A DNA stretch of 64,000 nt from an uncultured Eudoraea sp. (GTDB taxonomy: Bacteria > Bacteroidota > Bacteroidia > Flavobacteriales > Flavobacteriaceae). Shown one piece after another: positions 26,064 to 35,431 of the stretch. How positions within the stretch are numbered: position 1 is the first letter of the stretch; each line of letters opens with the position of its first letter. Location: positions 868,001-932,000 of the forward strand of contig NZ_CANLGX010000001.1 of the NCBI RefSeq assembly GCF_947490415.1. The letters are read 5' to 3'. Made by a program: the position numbers and the translations under genes. The notes under the pieces were generated by a model. It was not told where the DNA came from. It did no database searches and saw nothing but the letters and a program-made list of their open reading frames with translations.

Positions 26064-27113
26064 TTATACATCGTCATAATCTACCTTCAGGGTAGCTGTT
26101 ACCGGATGAGCCTGGCAGGTAAGAATTAATCCTTCGGCAATTTCGCTATCCGTAAGAATCTGGTTTTTATCCATTTTAGCTTCACCTTCGGTAATTCTTG
26201 CAATACATGTACTGCAAACACCTCCCTGACAAGAATAAGGGGCATCTATATCTTCATCAAGGACCGCATCTAAGATTGAAGATTTTTTATCCATACTAAA
26301 TGAGTATACTTCATCATCTAATAAAACTTCTATCATTGTTTTACCTTCATGAGTATTGGTTTCGGAACCTTCGTTTTCGGTTGTTGTAAAGAGTTCAAAA
26401 TAAATAGAATCCTCAGGTACTCCATTTGCTTTTAATGTATCGGAGGCAGCATTTATCATAGCCTCAGGACCACATAGGTAGAATGTATTAAAATTGATTT
26501 CTTTAAATTTATTTTTAAGAATGAAATTTACAACGGATGTATCAATTCTTCCAAACAGTGAATCCTCTTCACGGGCCCTACTATAAACAAACTGAACCGT
26601 AAACCTGTTTTTGTACTCATTTACAAGTTCTAAAATCTCCTGATGGAACATCGTTTCGGATTTATTTTGATTTCCATAAACCAATACAAAGGTGTTTTCA
26701 GGATGACTTTCCAATACAGTTCTGGCAATACTCATTATAGGCGTAATTCCACTGCCAGAGGCAAAAGCACATATATTTTCCTGTTTATTAGAAGTTTTAT
26801 ATACGAAGCGCCCCTCAGGAGGCATTATCAGTAATTGGTCTCCTTCTTTGAGCGAAGAATTGGCAAACGCTGAAAAGCGCCCTTCCGGTACTTTTTTGAC
26901 TCCTATGGTGATATGCTTGTCTTTTGGACTTGAGGAAATTGAATAGGCCCGCCTGATCTCCTCTCCACCTACGTTGTGCTTAACTGTTATATATTGACCC
27001 GCCTCAAAGGAAAATTCATTTTCCAGTTCTTTAGGTATAATGAAACTTACAGCAACCGAATTTGGGGTTAATCGGGATATCTTGTCTATAGTCAAGGAAT
27101 AAAAATCACTCAT
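26064..27113 (-). CDS. Flavin/2Fe-2S ferredoxin-type reductase (PaaE-like)
   Basis: The 349-residue protein combines three domains. An FAD-binding domain has RRAYSISSSP (about 55-64). An NAD(P)-binding domain has FASGSGITPIMSIAR and YLCGPEAMI. A C-terminal plant-type 2Fe-2S ferredoxin has CQGGVCSTC and LTCQAHP, giving the four cysteine ligands. This is the layout of PaaE and of oxygenase reductases, passing electrons from NADPH to a partner. No oxygenase is nearby, so the partner is unknown. The start is ATG 27111-27113; a TTG codon lies just before it. The -7 box at 27131-27138 fits this. Confidence 0.87.
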   Translation of the reverse strand: MSDFYSLTIDKISRLTPNSVAVSFIIPKELENEFSFEAGQYITVKHNVGGEEIRRAYSISSSPKDKHITIGVKKVPEGRFSAFANSSLKEGDQLLIMPPEGRFVYKTSNKQENICAFASGSGITPIMSIARTVLESHPENTFVLVYGNQNKSETMFHQEILELVNEYKNRFTVQFVYSRAREEDSLFGRIDTSVVNFILKNKFKEINFNTFYLCGPEAMINAASDTLKANGVPEDSIYFELFTTTENEGSETNTHEGKTMIEVLLDDEVYSFSMDKKSSILDAVLDEDIDAPYSCQGGVCSTCIARITEGEAKMDKNQILTDSEIAEGLILTCQAHPVTATLKVDYDDV

Positions 27114-27130
27114 CAATAAAAAAATTTGTG

Positions 27131-27138
27131 CAAAATTA
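27131..27138 (-). promoter_or_regulatory. -7 box of the reductase gene
   Basis: The minus strand reads TAATTTTG, matching TAnnTTTG, 18 nt before the ATG at 27113. Confidence 0.45.
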
Positions 27139-27190
27139 AGGAATGCTTTGGATTAATTATGGGAAATTAGCTTCTCTTTGTAACAAAAGA

Positions 27191-27198
27191 TACATTTG
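27191..27198 (+). promoter_or_regulatory. -7 box of the ABC transporter pair
   Basis: TACATTTG matches TAnnTTTG, giving a leader of about 30 nt before the ATG at 27235. No well-spaced -33 element is seen. Confidence 0.45.
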
Positions 27199-27234
27199 AT
27201 CTACTAATTTTCTGAACAAAAATTACCTGCCTTC

Positions 27235-28707
27235 ATGTTCAAACACTTTTTTAAGCTGCAATGGAAATCATTTTTCAGAGCAGCTTCTTTTAAAACAAAC
27301 CTGGTATTTAAGATCTTAATGCTTTTTGGGGCCTTGTACTTCATCGCCATATTTTTGGCACTGGGGGTTGGGTCCTATTTTATTATTGAAAAATATGGGT
27401 TGGGAGATCCGCTGAAGTTTGTGAATAAATATATCATTTATTACCTCGTAATGGACATCTATATTCGCTATATGCTGCAAAAGATGCCTATTTTGAACAT
27501 AAAACCTTTGCTTTATCTACCTTTTAAGAAAAGCCAAGTGGTTTCATATTCCCTTGGAAAGACTATTTTTTCCTTTTTTAATTGGGCTCATGCTTTTTTC
27601 TTTGTGCCATTTTCCATTGTTCTTATTATTGAAGGATATAACCCTGCAGGGGTCATAGGTTGGCATTTGGGAATCATGGCCTTATTCTATTGTAACAATT
27701 TCATCAACATCATGATGAATAATAAGGACAGTATTTTTTATCCCTTGATCGCAATTTTGGCTATTTTGGGTATTTGTCAGTATTATGAATGGTTTGATAT
27801 AACGGTTTACACTTCACCTATTTTCAATTTGTTTTATGATATTCCTTGGACTTCCTTAATTTCCTGGGTTGCATTAATCAGCCTGTATTTTGCGGCCTTT
27901 ACATATTTTAAAAGGAATATGTATCTGGATGCCGGTTTGGCGACCAAACACGATATTGCAAAATCTGAAGATTATACCTGGCTAAATCGTTTTGGAAACT
28001 TAGGAACTTTCCTTAAAAACGACATCAAACTAATAAAAAGGAATAAACGCTCTAAAACCACTGTAATAATGAGTTTTATATTCCTTTTTTACGGGCTGTT
28101 GTTTTTTACCAATAGTATTGAGGTTTATGACAACCCTGTTTGGAAGATTTTTGCAGGCATCTTTGTTTCCGGAGGTTTCCTCTTTAGTTTTGGACAATTC
28201 GTACCAAGCTGGGATAGTTCTTATTATCCCCTTATGATGAGTCAAAATATTCAATACAAGGAATATCTTTCTTCCAAATGGTATCTTATCATAATAGCGA
28301 CTATAATTAGTACAATCCTATCTGTCTTCTATCTTTATTTTGGCTGGGATGCGTATTTGGCGATTATAGTTGGTGCCATATACAATATAGGGGTTAATTC
28401 TTATCTTGTATTATGGGGTGGGGCCTATATTAAAACTCCGATTGATTTGACTTCTAACAGGAAAGCCTTTGGAGATAAACAAGCCTTTAATGCAAAAACA
28501 CTTCTTCTGACATTACCAAAATTAATATTGCCCTTAGCTATTTATGGGTTAGGCCATTACCTGATTAATCCAACGGCCGGTTACATATTTGTGGCCCTTA
28601 CTGGAATATTGGGTTTTGCCTTTAAAAATGTGGTATTCAGAAAGATTGAAAACATTTACAAAAAAGAAAAATATAAAACCCTTTTGGCTTATAAACAGAA
28701 AGCCTGA
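27235..28707 (+). CDS. ABC transporter permease-like membrane protein (DUF5687)
   Basis: A 490-residue membrane protein with about 11-12 hydrophobic segments. It begins MFKHFFKLQWKSFFRAASFKTNLVFKIL, a pattern I associate with DUF5687, which is normally encoded directly before an ABC ATPase as here (17 nt). The pair would form an ABC-2-like exporter. The protein is longer than usual ABC-2 permeases (about 250-400) because it seems to hold two sets of helices. Substrate unknown. Confidence 0.78.
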   Translation: MFKHFFKLQWKSFFRAASFKTNLVFKILMLFGALYFIAIFLALGVGSYFIIEKYGLGDPLKFVNKYIIYYLVMDIYIRYMLQKMPILNIKPLLYLPFKKSQVVSYSLGKTIFSFFNWAHAFFFVPFSIVLIIEGYNPAGVIGWHLGIMALFYCNNFINIMMNNKDSIFYPLIAILAILGICQYYEWFDITVYTSPIFNLFYDIPWTSLISWVALISLYFAAFTYFKRNMYLDAGLATKHDIAKSEDYTWLNRFGNLGTFLKNDIKLIKRNKRSKTTVIMSFIFLFYGLLFFTNSIEVYDNPVWKIFAGIFVSGGFLFSFGQFVPSWDSSYYPLMMSQNIQYKEYLSSKWYLIIIATIISTILSVFYLYFGWDAYLAIIVGAIYNIGVNSYLVLWGGAYIKTPIDLTSNRKAFGDKQAFNAKTLLLTLPKLILPLAIYGLGHYLINPTAGYIFVALTGILGFAFKNVVFRKIENIYKKEKYKTLLAYKQKA

Positions 28708-28723
28708 TAAATTATAAATTCAA

Positions 28724-29419
28724 ATGATTTACTCGCAAAACCTTACCAAAATCTATGGAGATCAGACGGTATTAAATATTGAAAGCCTGGATGTACCCAA
28801 AGGCCAAAGTTTCGGCCTGGTTGGTAATAATGGTGCAGGAAAAACCACTTTTTTCAGTTTGCTTTTAGACCTAATTCAGCCCACAACCGGTAAAGTAATG
28901 AACAATGATATACAGGTCAATAAAAGTGAAGCATGGAAACCATTTACCTCGGCTTTTATAGATGAAACATTTCTGATTGGATACCTTACTCCTGAGGAGT
29001 ATTTCTATTTCATCGGAGAGTTAAGAGGCCAGTCTAAAACAGATGTTAATGAACTTTTAGCCAACTTTGAGGACTTCTTTCATGGGGAGATTTTGGGCCA
29101 GAAAAAGTATTTGCGAGATTTGTCAAAAGGGAATCAAAAAAAGGTGGGGATAGTTGCTACTTTTATTGGAGAACCCCAGGTTATCATATTGGATGAGCCT
29201 TTTGCTAATTTAGATCCCACTACGCAAATAAGACTCAAAGCAATTATCAAGAAACTGGGCCAGGATAGGGAAGTTACTGTATTAGTTTCCAGTCATGACC
29301 TAATTCATGTAACAGAAGTTTGTGAACGCATTGTAGTATTAAATAAGGGGGAAATTGTTAAAGATATTCAGACCTCAACAGAAACTTTAAACGAACTTGA
29401 GTTGTTTTTTGGAGGCTAA
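28724..29419 (+). CDS. ABC transporter ATP-binding protein
   Basis: The 231-residue ATPase has Walker A GNNGAGKTT (about 34-42), the signature region LRDLSKGNQKKVGIVATFIGEPQVIILDEPFANLDP (signature loop, Walker B and D-loop) and the switch histidine in SSHDLIH. The signature reads LSKGNQKK rather than LSGGQ, a variation often seen in ABC-2 exporters. It forms an exporter with the membrane protein encoded upstream. Confidence 0.93.
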   Translation: MIYSQNLTKIYGDQTVLNIESLDVPKGQSFGLVGNNGAGKTTFFSLLLDLIQPTTGKVMNNDIQVNKSEAWKPFTSAFIDETFLIGYLTPEEYFYFIGELRGQSKTDVNELLANFEDFFHGEILGQKKYLRDLSKGNQKKVGIVATFIGEPQVIILDEPFANLDPTTQIRLKAIIKKLGQDREVTVLVSSHDLIHVTEVCERIVVLNKGEIVKDIQTSTETLNELELFFGG

Positions 29420-29593
29420 GTCTATCACATCTTTTATGATGATTATTTCTTTTCTTTCTGAGATCTTTTTTAATAAAATAGAAATCCGTTGTAACATTTT
29501 AGACCAGGATCCAAATTAATCGTGCCTTTTCATGTCGCAAGGCATAATAATATTAGTGTTTTTAAGTTTAGATTACATAGAATACCAACAATT

Positions 29594-32155
29594 TTGAAGC
29601 TTCGTATAAAATTTATTCTGGCTGGTGTTCTTGGGGGCATACTTTTTAACGCTTGTTCTACCAAGAAAGACACTTTTGTAAACCGCAATTGGCATGCGAT
29701 GAATACCAAGTACAATGTCTTGTACAATGGTAATATTGCATTTGAGGAAGGGCGGGAGGCTCTCAATATTTCATATCTGGATAATTACTGGGAAATTTTA
29801 CCTGTGGAGCGACTGCAAGTAAAGGATGAAATAAGGCTCGATTCTGAAAACAACAATCCAAATTTTATAATTGCTGAGGAAAAAGCCACGAAGGCTATTC
29901 AAAAGCACAGTATGGACATAAAAGATGAAGAGCGCAATCCACAAACAGATGAGGCCTTTCTGCTTTTGGGTAAAGCCAGATACTTTGACCAGCGTTATAT
30001 ACCGGCAATTGAAGCATTTAACTATGTATTAAGGAAATATATAGAAAGTGATAAGTTAAACGAAGCTACAATTTGGAGAGAAAAAACGAATATTAGGCTC
30101 AATAACGAAGAACTTGCTTTGAAAAATTTAAAGCGCCTTTTGAAGTTTGAACAACTTAAGGATCAGGAATATGCAGACGCTCATGCAATGATGGCGCAGG
30201 CATATATAAACCTGAAAGCTCCGGATACTGCTATCCAAGAACTTAAAATAGCTTCGGCATATACAAAAAAGCTACCTGAGAAAGGCAGGTATTATTTTAT
30301 AATTGGGCAATTATTTAACCAATTGGGATATCGAGATAGTGCAAATTACGCATTTAGCAAGATCATTGAACTAAACAGGAAATCCCCCAGGGTGTACATG
30401 ATTAATGCGCATTTGCATCAAATTCAAAATACTGAATTAACCGAGGAGAATAAAGAGGAGTTACTGGAGGAATTGGTTGATCTTGAAGAGAATAGAGAAA
30501 ATAGACCATTTTTGGATAAGATATACAATCAGAAAGCTGAATATTATATGGCTATTGGGTCAGACAGTCTGGGAATTGTATATTATAATAAGTCTTTAAG
30601 AGCAACACAAAATTCCCCACAGTTGAACGCCCTTAATTATGAAAATCTTGCAGAATACAATTTCGATGGAAATGACTATAAAATTGCCGGAAATTATTAT
30701 GATAGTGTTCTTGCTAACTTACCTGAGAATACCAAAAAATTCAGAACTATAAAGAAAAAGTTGGATAATCTGGAAGATGTTATTAAGTATGAAGATGTTG
30801 TTCAATATGCAGATAGCGTAATAACGCTTTATAATCTTCCAAAACTGGAACAAGTAACATTTTTCGAAAATCATATTGCCAAATTGAAGTTGGCTGAGGA
30901 AGAAGCGGCATTAAAAAAGGTAAACCAGGCCAATGCAGGTTTTGCGGCATTTGCCGAAACAAAGGGAGGAAAACAAAACAAAGGCAAATTTTACTTTTAC
31001 AATATTGCAAGCCTGGGATATGGCAAAAACGACTTTAAAACCAAATGGGGAGACCGGGTATTGGAGGATGACTGGCGTTGGAGTAACAAAAACACAACAA
31101 AGCTTGTAGAGGGTGCAAGGGATCCTCTCGTTGCTGACGGGGGTCTTGGCGCTGAAGCAGAAATATCGGAAGAACAGAAATATTCAGTGGAATATTATTT
31201 GGATCAGATACCCACCGATATTGCTGTTATTGATAGTCTTAAATTAGAAAGAAATTTTGCGAACTACCAGTTGGGAATAATTTATAAGGAGAAATTTAAG
31301 GAAAACCTTTTGGCAGCAGGCAAATTGGAGAACGTTTTGAATTCAGAGCCAGAGGAACGCCTGATACTTCCATCCATGTATAACTTGTACAAGATATATG
31401 AGGAATCTGGCAGTCCGCTTGCCGAAAATATGAAACAAACTATTATCCAGAGCTATCCTGATTCACGGTATGCGGAAATTTTAGTAAACCCAAAAGCAGT
31501 TTTGGCAGGCTCAGCAGACAGTCCTGATGCCAAATACGCCCAACTTTATAAACTATATCAAAATCAGGATTTCTTGACGGTTATAACGGGTGCCGAGGCC
31601 AACATAAATTTGTATACCGGAGATCCTATCGTACCCAAATTTGAGATGCTAAAGGCCAATGCCATAGGCAGACTTCAGGGATATGAAGACTTTAAGGAAG
31701 CTCTCAATTATGTTGCACTGAATTATCCGAACAATCCAGAAGGTAAAAAGGCACAACAAATGATTGCCGAACAGTTACCAAAATTGGAGCCAAAGGAATT
31801 CTCATTAGAAATTGACTCAAAAGGCACGGCTAATTGGAAAGTTATATTTCCATTTAAAAGACAGTATGACGAAAAAGCATTAGAACTTAAAAAAATATTG
31901 GAGAAATCTATTATCGATTTAAATTATAGAAACCTCGTTTCAAAAGATATTTATAACCTGGAGATGGAATTTATAGTAGTTCATGGATTTAAATCAAAAG
32001 ACTACGCTAAAGGCTATGTGGAATTGCTAAATAAAAACAAGGATTATCGAATTGCAAATGAGAATTTCGTAATTTTATCTTCCAACTATAAAATCATTCA
32101 AGTACATAAAAACTTACAAGAATATAAAAATCAAGTTTTAACCCCAAAACCATAA
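29594..32155 (+). CDS. porW: TPR lipoprotein, type IX secretion system PorW/SprE-like
   Basis: From TTG 29594 the product starts with KLRIKFILAGVLGGILFNAC, a lipoprotein signal peptide with its cysteine at residue 21; an earlier GTG at 29522 would place about 24 odd residues before it. Then come STKKDTFVNRNWHAMNTKYNVLYNGN and many tetratricopeptide-like helical repeats (about residues 100-430 and 600-720). This is the pattern of PorW/SprE, a periplasmic T9SS component needed for secretion and gliding. The C-terminal part (about 750-854) is globular. Position directly before a bactofilin and the atp operon is usual in flavobacteria. Total 854 residues. Confidence 0.85.
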   Translation: MKLRIKFILAGVLGGILFNACSTKKDTFVNRNWHAMNTKYNVLYNGNIAFEEGREALNISYLDNYWEILPVERLQVKDEIRLDSENNNPNFIIAEEKATKAIQKHSMDIKDEERNPQTDEAFLLLGKARYFDQRYIPAIEAFNYVLRKYIESDKLNEATIWREKTNIRLNNEELALKNLKRLLKFEQLKDQEYADAHAMMAQAYINLKAPDTAIQELKIASAYTKKLPEKGRYYFIIGQLFNQLGYRDSANYAFSKIIELNRKSPRVYMINAHLHQIQNTELTEENKEELLEELVDLEENRENRPFLDKIYNQKAEYYMAIGSDSLGIVYYNKSLRATQNSPQLNALNYENLAEYNFDGNDYKIAGNYYDSVLANLPENTKKFRTIKKKLDNLEDVIKYEDVVQYADSVITLYNLPKLEQVTFFENHIAKLKLAEEEAALKKVNQANAGFAAFAETKGGKQNKGKFYFYNIASLGYGKNDFKTKWGDRVLEDDWRWSNKNTTKLVEGARDPLVADGGLGAEAEISEEQKYSVEYYLDQIPTDIAVIDSLKLERNFANYQLGIIYKEKFKENLLAAGKLENVLNSEPEERLILPSMYNLYKIYEESGSPLAENMKQTIIQSYPDSRYAEILVNPKAVLAGSADSPDAKYAQLYKLYQNQDFLTVITGAEANINLYTGDPIVPKFEMLKANAIGRLQGYEDFKEALNYVALNYPNNPEGKKAQQMIAEQLPKLEPKEFSLEIDSKGTANWKVIFPFKRQYDEKALELKKILEKSIIDLNYRNLVSKDIYNLEMEFIVVHGFKSKDYAKGYVELLNKNKDYRIANENFVILSSNYKIIQVHKNLQEYKNQVLTPKP

Positions 32156-32160
32156 ACAAG

Positions 32161-32652
32161 ATGTTTTCTGATAACAAAAAACCTAGAACTATGAATGAAA
32201 TAGGAGGACAACCCAACAGAATTGAAAAGAACACCAAAATCAAAGGTGACATAATATCCGAAGCAGACTTTAGGATAGATGGAAAGCTAGATGGCAATGT
32301 AAAAACCTCCGGAAAGGTTGTAATTGGCAAAGATGGCTACATTCACGGCAAGGTAGAATGTGTTAATGCTGATATTGAAGGAAGTTTTAACGGAGAACTG
32401 CAAGTATCCAATTTATTAGCACTAAAGGCATCTGCTGTTATTGAAGGTACCGTAACTGTTGCTAAACTGGCAGTTGAACCTGGCGCTACATTTAATGCGT
32501 CATGTACAATGAAGGGTAAAGGAGGCATAAGTTCGAATGATACAATTAAGACTGCAACGGGAAGCAACTCGCTGAATTCGGATTCAGGGAGCTATAAATC
32601 TGGCGCTGTTAGTGGATCTGGTAGTAAAAATGAACCCGCTAAGGTTTCCTGA
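32161..32652 (+). CDS. Bactofilin (polymer-forming cytoskeletal protein)
   Basis: The 163-residue protein holds a bactofilin (DUF583) beta-helix core between about residues 20 and 110, with repeating short strands such as GDIISEADFRIDGKLDGNVKTSGKVVIGKDGYIHGKVE. The C-terminal tail is Ser/Gly-rich and disordered. Bactofilins self-assemble into filaments under the membrane and organise envelope synthesis. It starts 5 nt after the PorW-like gene and is followed by the atp block. Confidence 0.92.
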   Translation: MFSDNKKPRTMNEIGGQPNRIEKNTKIKGDIISEADFRIDGKLDGNVKTSGKVVIGKDGYIHGKVECVNADIEGSFNGELQVSNLLALKASAVIEGTVTVAKLAVEPGATFNASCTMKGKGGISSNDTIKTATGSNSLNSDSGSYKSGAVSGSGSKNEPAKVS

Positions 32653-32780
32653 TCGTACCATTTTTTGTATTTCTTTTGAGTACAGTCTAAGCATATTATT
32701 TTTAATGGAGTTCACTCATACTACCAGAAAAGCTTAAGTCTCTTGCATTTGTATGAGTCTTAATAGATAACTCAATCAAA

Positions 32781-32996
32781 ATGGCGAAAGGGAATAAGGA
32801 AATTAAGTACTGGCTAAGTCTTACCGGAATAGCCGTTCAAATGGGAGTCATTATCTATTTAGGAGCCAGGTTAGGTCAATGGCTCGATTTAGAGTATCAG
32901 AACGAAAAAAACACCTATACCATAATCCTTACTTTATTTGCAGTTGCCATTTCGATGTATTTGGTCATACAGCAAACAAAAAAATTGAACTCCTAA
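32781..32996 (+). CDS. AtpZ/AtpI family small membrane protein
   Basis: A 71-residue protein with two transmembrane helices (about 13-32 and 43-64) and the pattern GVIIYLGARLGQWLD, typical of AtpZ/AtpI proteins encoded ahead of F-type ATP synthase genes. They assist c-ring assembly or magnesium/calcium uptake. It is followed one base later by another small membrane protein gene. Confidence 0.85.
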   Translation: MAKGNKEIKYWLSLTGIAVQMGVIIYLGARLGQWLDLEYQNEKNTYTIILTLFAVAISMYLVIQQTKKLNS

Positions 32997-32997
32997 T

Positions 32998-33390
32998 TTG
33001 AATAAAAGAATCATTATTTTCACTGGCCTGCTGCTTGGCACGCTTTTGATAGTTGGCTTACTTCACACTGGATTTTTATTTGCCCGCAACCCGGATTTGG
33101 ATTATCGTATTTTACTCCTGGGCTATTTGATAAACTTTGCAATGGCTTTGGGGATATACTCCGTCCTGCTCTATTTTTCTGAAAAGCAAAATAAGCATCT
33201 CGGATTTATGTTTATGTTCGGAAGTACTTTAAAATTCGTTATCTACTTCCTGATTTTTGATCCAATTTTTATGCTGGATGGTAAACTCGTAAAAGTTGAA
33301 TTTTTCATTTTTTTTGTACCATATTTTAGCTGTCTGCTTATAGAGACTTTTGCGCTAATAAAACTTATGCGGGAAATCGATCAGCAATAG
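32998..33390 (+). CDS. Small membrane protein in the atp operon (DUF6168-like)
   Basis: A 130-residue protein with four hydrophobic helices (about 7-26, 37-58, 70-89 and 100-122), starting at TTG 32998, one base after the atpZ stop. Topology and position resemble AtpI but sequence similarity is not clear to me; Bacteroidetes carry a family (possibly DUF6168) here. A role in ATP synthase assembly is inferred from position only. Confidence 0.7.
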   Translation: MNKRIIIFTGLLLGTLLIVGLLHTGFLFARNPDLDYRILLLGYLINFAMALGIYSVLLYFSEKQNKHLGFMFMFGSTLKFVIYFLIFDPIFMLDGKLVKVEFFIFFVPYFSCLLIETFALIKLMREIDQQ

Positions 33391-33459
33391 AATCGCTATC
33401 ACCTATTTTCAGGGGAAAAATAAAATTCTAAATGCTTTTTTCTTTTTAAGAGAATAGCT

Positions 33460-33467
33460 TACATTTG
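33460..33467 (+). promoter_or_regulatory. -7 box before atpB
   Basis: TACATTTG matches TAnnTTTG and lies 35 nt before the atpB ATG (33502), after a T-rich stretch. It suggests that the main atp operon has its own promoter in addition to possible read-through from atpZ. Confidence 0.5.
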
Positions 33468-33501
33468 CACGGATTTTTAGAGACCCATTTTTATAAGTGA
33501 T

Positions 33502-34614
33502 ATGCGAAATCCTCTTTTGGTAAAATTCTTTCTGGTTTCCACAATATTCTTCAGTGTGACAATATTCGCAAAGGAAGCGGAGATAAGTAGCGAAGAAACC
33601 AAAACCGATCTAAAAACAGAAATAGACGAGTATATACAACACCACCTTAAGGATTCTCATGATTTCTCTTTATTTTCCTATAAGGACAGTGAGGGAGCAG
33701 AACATCATGTAGGCTTTCCACTGCCGGTTATTCTTTGGGATAATGGTCTGGTGGTTTTTTCATCTTCCAGGTTCCATCATGGTGAAGAGGTTGCCACCTC
33801 AGGGGATAGTCATTACAAATTATATCACGGTAAAATTTATAAAACAGACGCTGACGGAACCATAAATTACGATGCCGAACACCATGCTTCCAATATAAAG
33901 CCTTTGGATTTTTCAATAACCAAAAGTGTCATGATGATAGTAATTACGGGCTTTTTAATGCTTCTTCTATTTGGAGGATTAGCCAAGTCGTATTCTAAAA
34001 ATGGAGGCATTGCCAAAGGGGCGGGAAGGTTTTTTGAACCGGTAATTTTATATATACGCGACGATATTGCAATTGCCACAATAGGAGAAAAAAGGTATCA
34101 GAAATATATGCCTTTTCTACTTACTATTTTCTTCTTTATTTGGTTTCTAAATATGTTTGGCCTAACACCCTTAGGAGTTAATGTGACGGGTAATATTGCA
34201 ATAACTACTGCTTTGGCAATTCTAACTTTTTTGATTACCAATTTTACTGGCACAAAAACCTACTGGAAACATTTATTTGATCCACTAGGGGATTCTATGC
34301 CATGGTACGCTAAAATTCCCTTATATATTATATTAATTCCAATTGAAGTTTTAGGAATATTTATAAAACCATTTTCACTATTGATTCGTCTGTATGCCAA
34401 CATGCAGGCAGGACATATTGTTATTATGAGTTTGATTGGACTTATGTTCATTTTCAAAAATTGGATTGGCAGTTCTTTGTCCTTTGGACTTGCATTTGCC
34501 ATTTCATTAATTGAAATATTGGTAGCCGTATTACAGGCGTATATATTTACAATGCTGTCTGCATTGTATTTTGGTTTTGCTTCTGAAGAACACGAACATG
34601 CAGAAGCACATTAA
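33502..34614 (+). CDS. atpB: F-type ATP synthase subunit a
   Basis: Subunit a forms the proton half-channels against the c-ring. The 370-residue protein has an N-terminal signal-like segment and a long periplasmic, His-rich extension (to about residue 145) that is common in Bacteroidetes but absent in E. coli. The channel helices follow, and FSLLIRLYANMQAGHIVIM holds the essential arginine (in LIRLYANM). It is the first gene of atpBEFHAG. Confidence 0.95.
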   Translation: MRNPLLVKFFLVSTIFFSVTIFAKEAEISSEETKTDLKTEIDEYIQHHLKDSHDFSLFSYKDSEGAEHHVGFPLPVILWDNGLVVFSSSRFHHGEEVATSGDSHYKLYHGKIYKTDADGTINYDAEHHASNIKPLDFSITKSVMMIVITGFLMLLLFGGLAKSYSKNGGIAKGAGRFFEPVILYIRDDIAIATIGEKRYQKYMPFLLTIFFFIWFLNMFGLTPLGVNVTGNIAITTALAILTFLITNFTGTKTYWKHLFDPLGDSMPWYAKIPLYIILIPIEVLGIFIKPFSLLIRLYANMQAGHIVIMSLIGLMFIFKNWIGSSLSFGLAFAISLIEILVAVLQAYIFTMLSALYFGFASEEHEHAEAH

Positions 34615-34645
34615 TTTGAATGTTTAATTTTTAATTATATATACT

Positions 34646-34846
34646 ATGACAATTCCAAGAATTGTAGGAGCAGGATTAATTGTAATCGGTGTAGGAGTGG
34701 GTATCGGAAGAATCGGTGGCCAGGCTATGGAAGCGATTGCGCGTCAACCTGAAGCTTACGGAAAAATTCAAACAGCGATGCTAATTGTTGCAGCGCTTAT
34801 TGAAGGTATTGGTTTTGCTGCACTTTTTGCAACTGCAGAAAACTAG
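34646..34846 (+). CDS. atpE: F-type ATP synthase subunit c
   Basis: A 66-residue, two-helix hairpin with the polar loop ARQPEAYGKIQ and the ion-binding glutamate in helix 2 (LIVAALIEGIGF, residue 54). It lacks the clear sodium-binding residue set of Na+-type rings, so proton coupling is likelier. A strong hairpin follows the stop codon and probably limits expression of the next genes relative to atpE. Confidence 0.95.
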   Translation: MTIPRIVGAGLIVIGVGVGIGRIGGQAMEAIARQPEAYGKIQTAMLIVAALIEGIGFAALFATAEN

Positions 34847-34852
34847 AAAAAT

Positions 34853-34889
34853 AACTAATGGTAGTAACGGTTGGTTGCTACCATTAGTT
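34853..34889 (+). terminator. Stable intercistronic hairpin between atpE and atpF
   Basis: Twelve perfect base pairs (34853-34864 with 34878-34889) extend by four more (one G-U) to a five-base loop, GGTTG. It follows the atpE stop codon by a few bases and has only a short T-run. It is likely an RNA processing or partial termination element that raises atpE mRNA over the downstream genes, as c is needed in about ten copies per complex. Confidence 0.65.
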
Positions 34890-34924
34890 TAATGTAAAAA
34901 TTGAACAATTAAGATTTAATAGGT

Positions 34925-35425
34925 ATGGAGAAATTAATAGAAGATTTTTCGTTAGGCTTGTTCTTTTGGCAAACTTTGCTGTTTCTGGCGTTGGTGTTTT
35001 TATTGTGGAAATATGCATGGAAACCAATCCTCAATGCAATAAATGATCGGGAAGAAGGAATTAAAGATGCATTGGCTGCTGCGGAAGAAGCCAAAAAGGA
35101 AATGCAAAATGTAACTGCCGACAATGAGAAATTATTAAAGGAAGCAAGGGCAGAACGCGAAATCCTCTTAAAAGAAGCAAGGGAAATAAAAGACAAAATT
35201 GTCACTGATGCTAAGGAACTGGCCCAAGTGGAAGGGGATAAATTAATAAAACAGGCAAAGGCCACTATTGAAAGTGAGAAAAAGGCTGCTATAGCAGAAA
35301 TAAAAAACCAGGTTGCCGAACTCTCTATTGAAATTGCCGAAAAAGTCATCAAAGAACAACTATCCAATAAAGAGAAACAGTTGAAACTGGTTGATGACAT
35401 GCTGGGTGATATTAAATTGAATTAA
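34925..35425 (+). CDS. atpF: F-type ATP synthase subunit b
   Basis: The 166-residue protein has one N-terminal transmembrane helix (about 12-31), then WKPILNAINDREEGIKDALAAAEEAKKE and a long charged coiled coil. It forms the peripheral stalk linking F0 to F1. The start ATG at 34925 follows the stem-loop by about 35 nt. Confidence 0.95.
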   Translation: MEKLIEDFSLGLFFWQTLLFLALVFLLWKYAWKPILNAINDREEGIKDALAAAEEAKKEMQNVTADNEKLLKEARAEREILLKEAREIKDKIVTDAKELAQVEGDKLIKQAKATIESEKKAAIAEIKNQVAELSIEIAEKVIKEQLSNKEKQLKLVDDMLGDIKLN

Positions 35426-35431
35426 GTTAGA

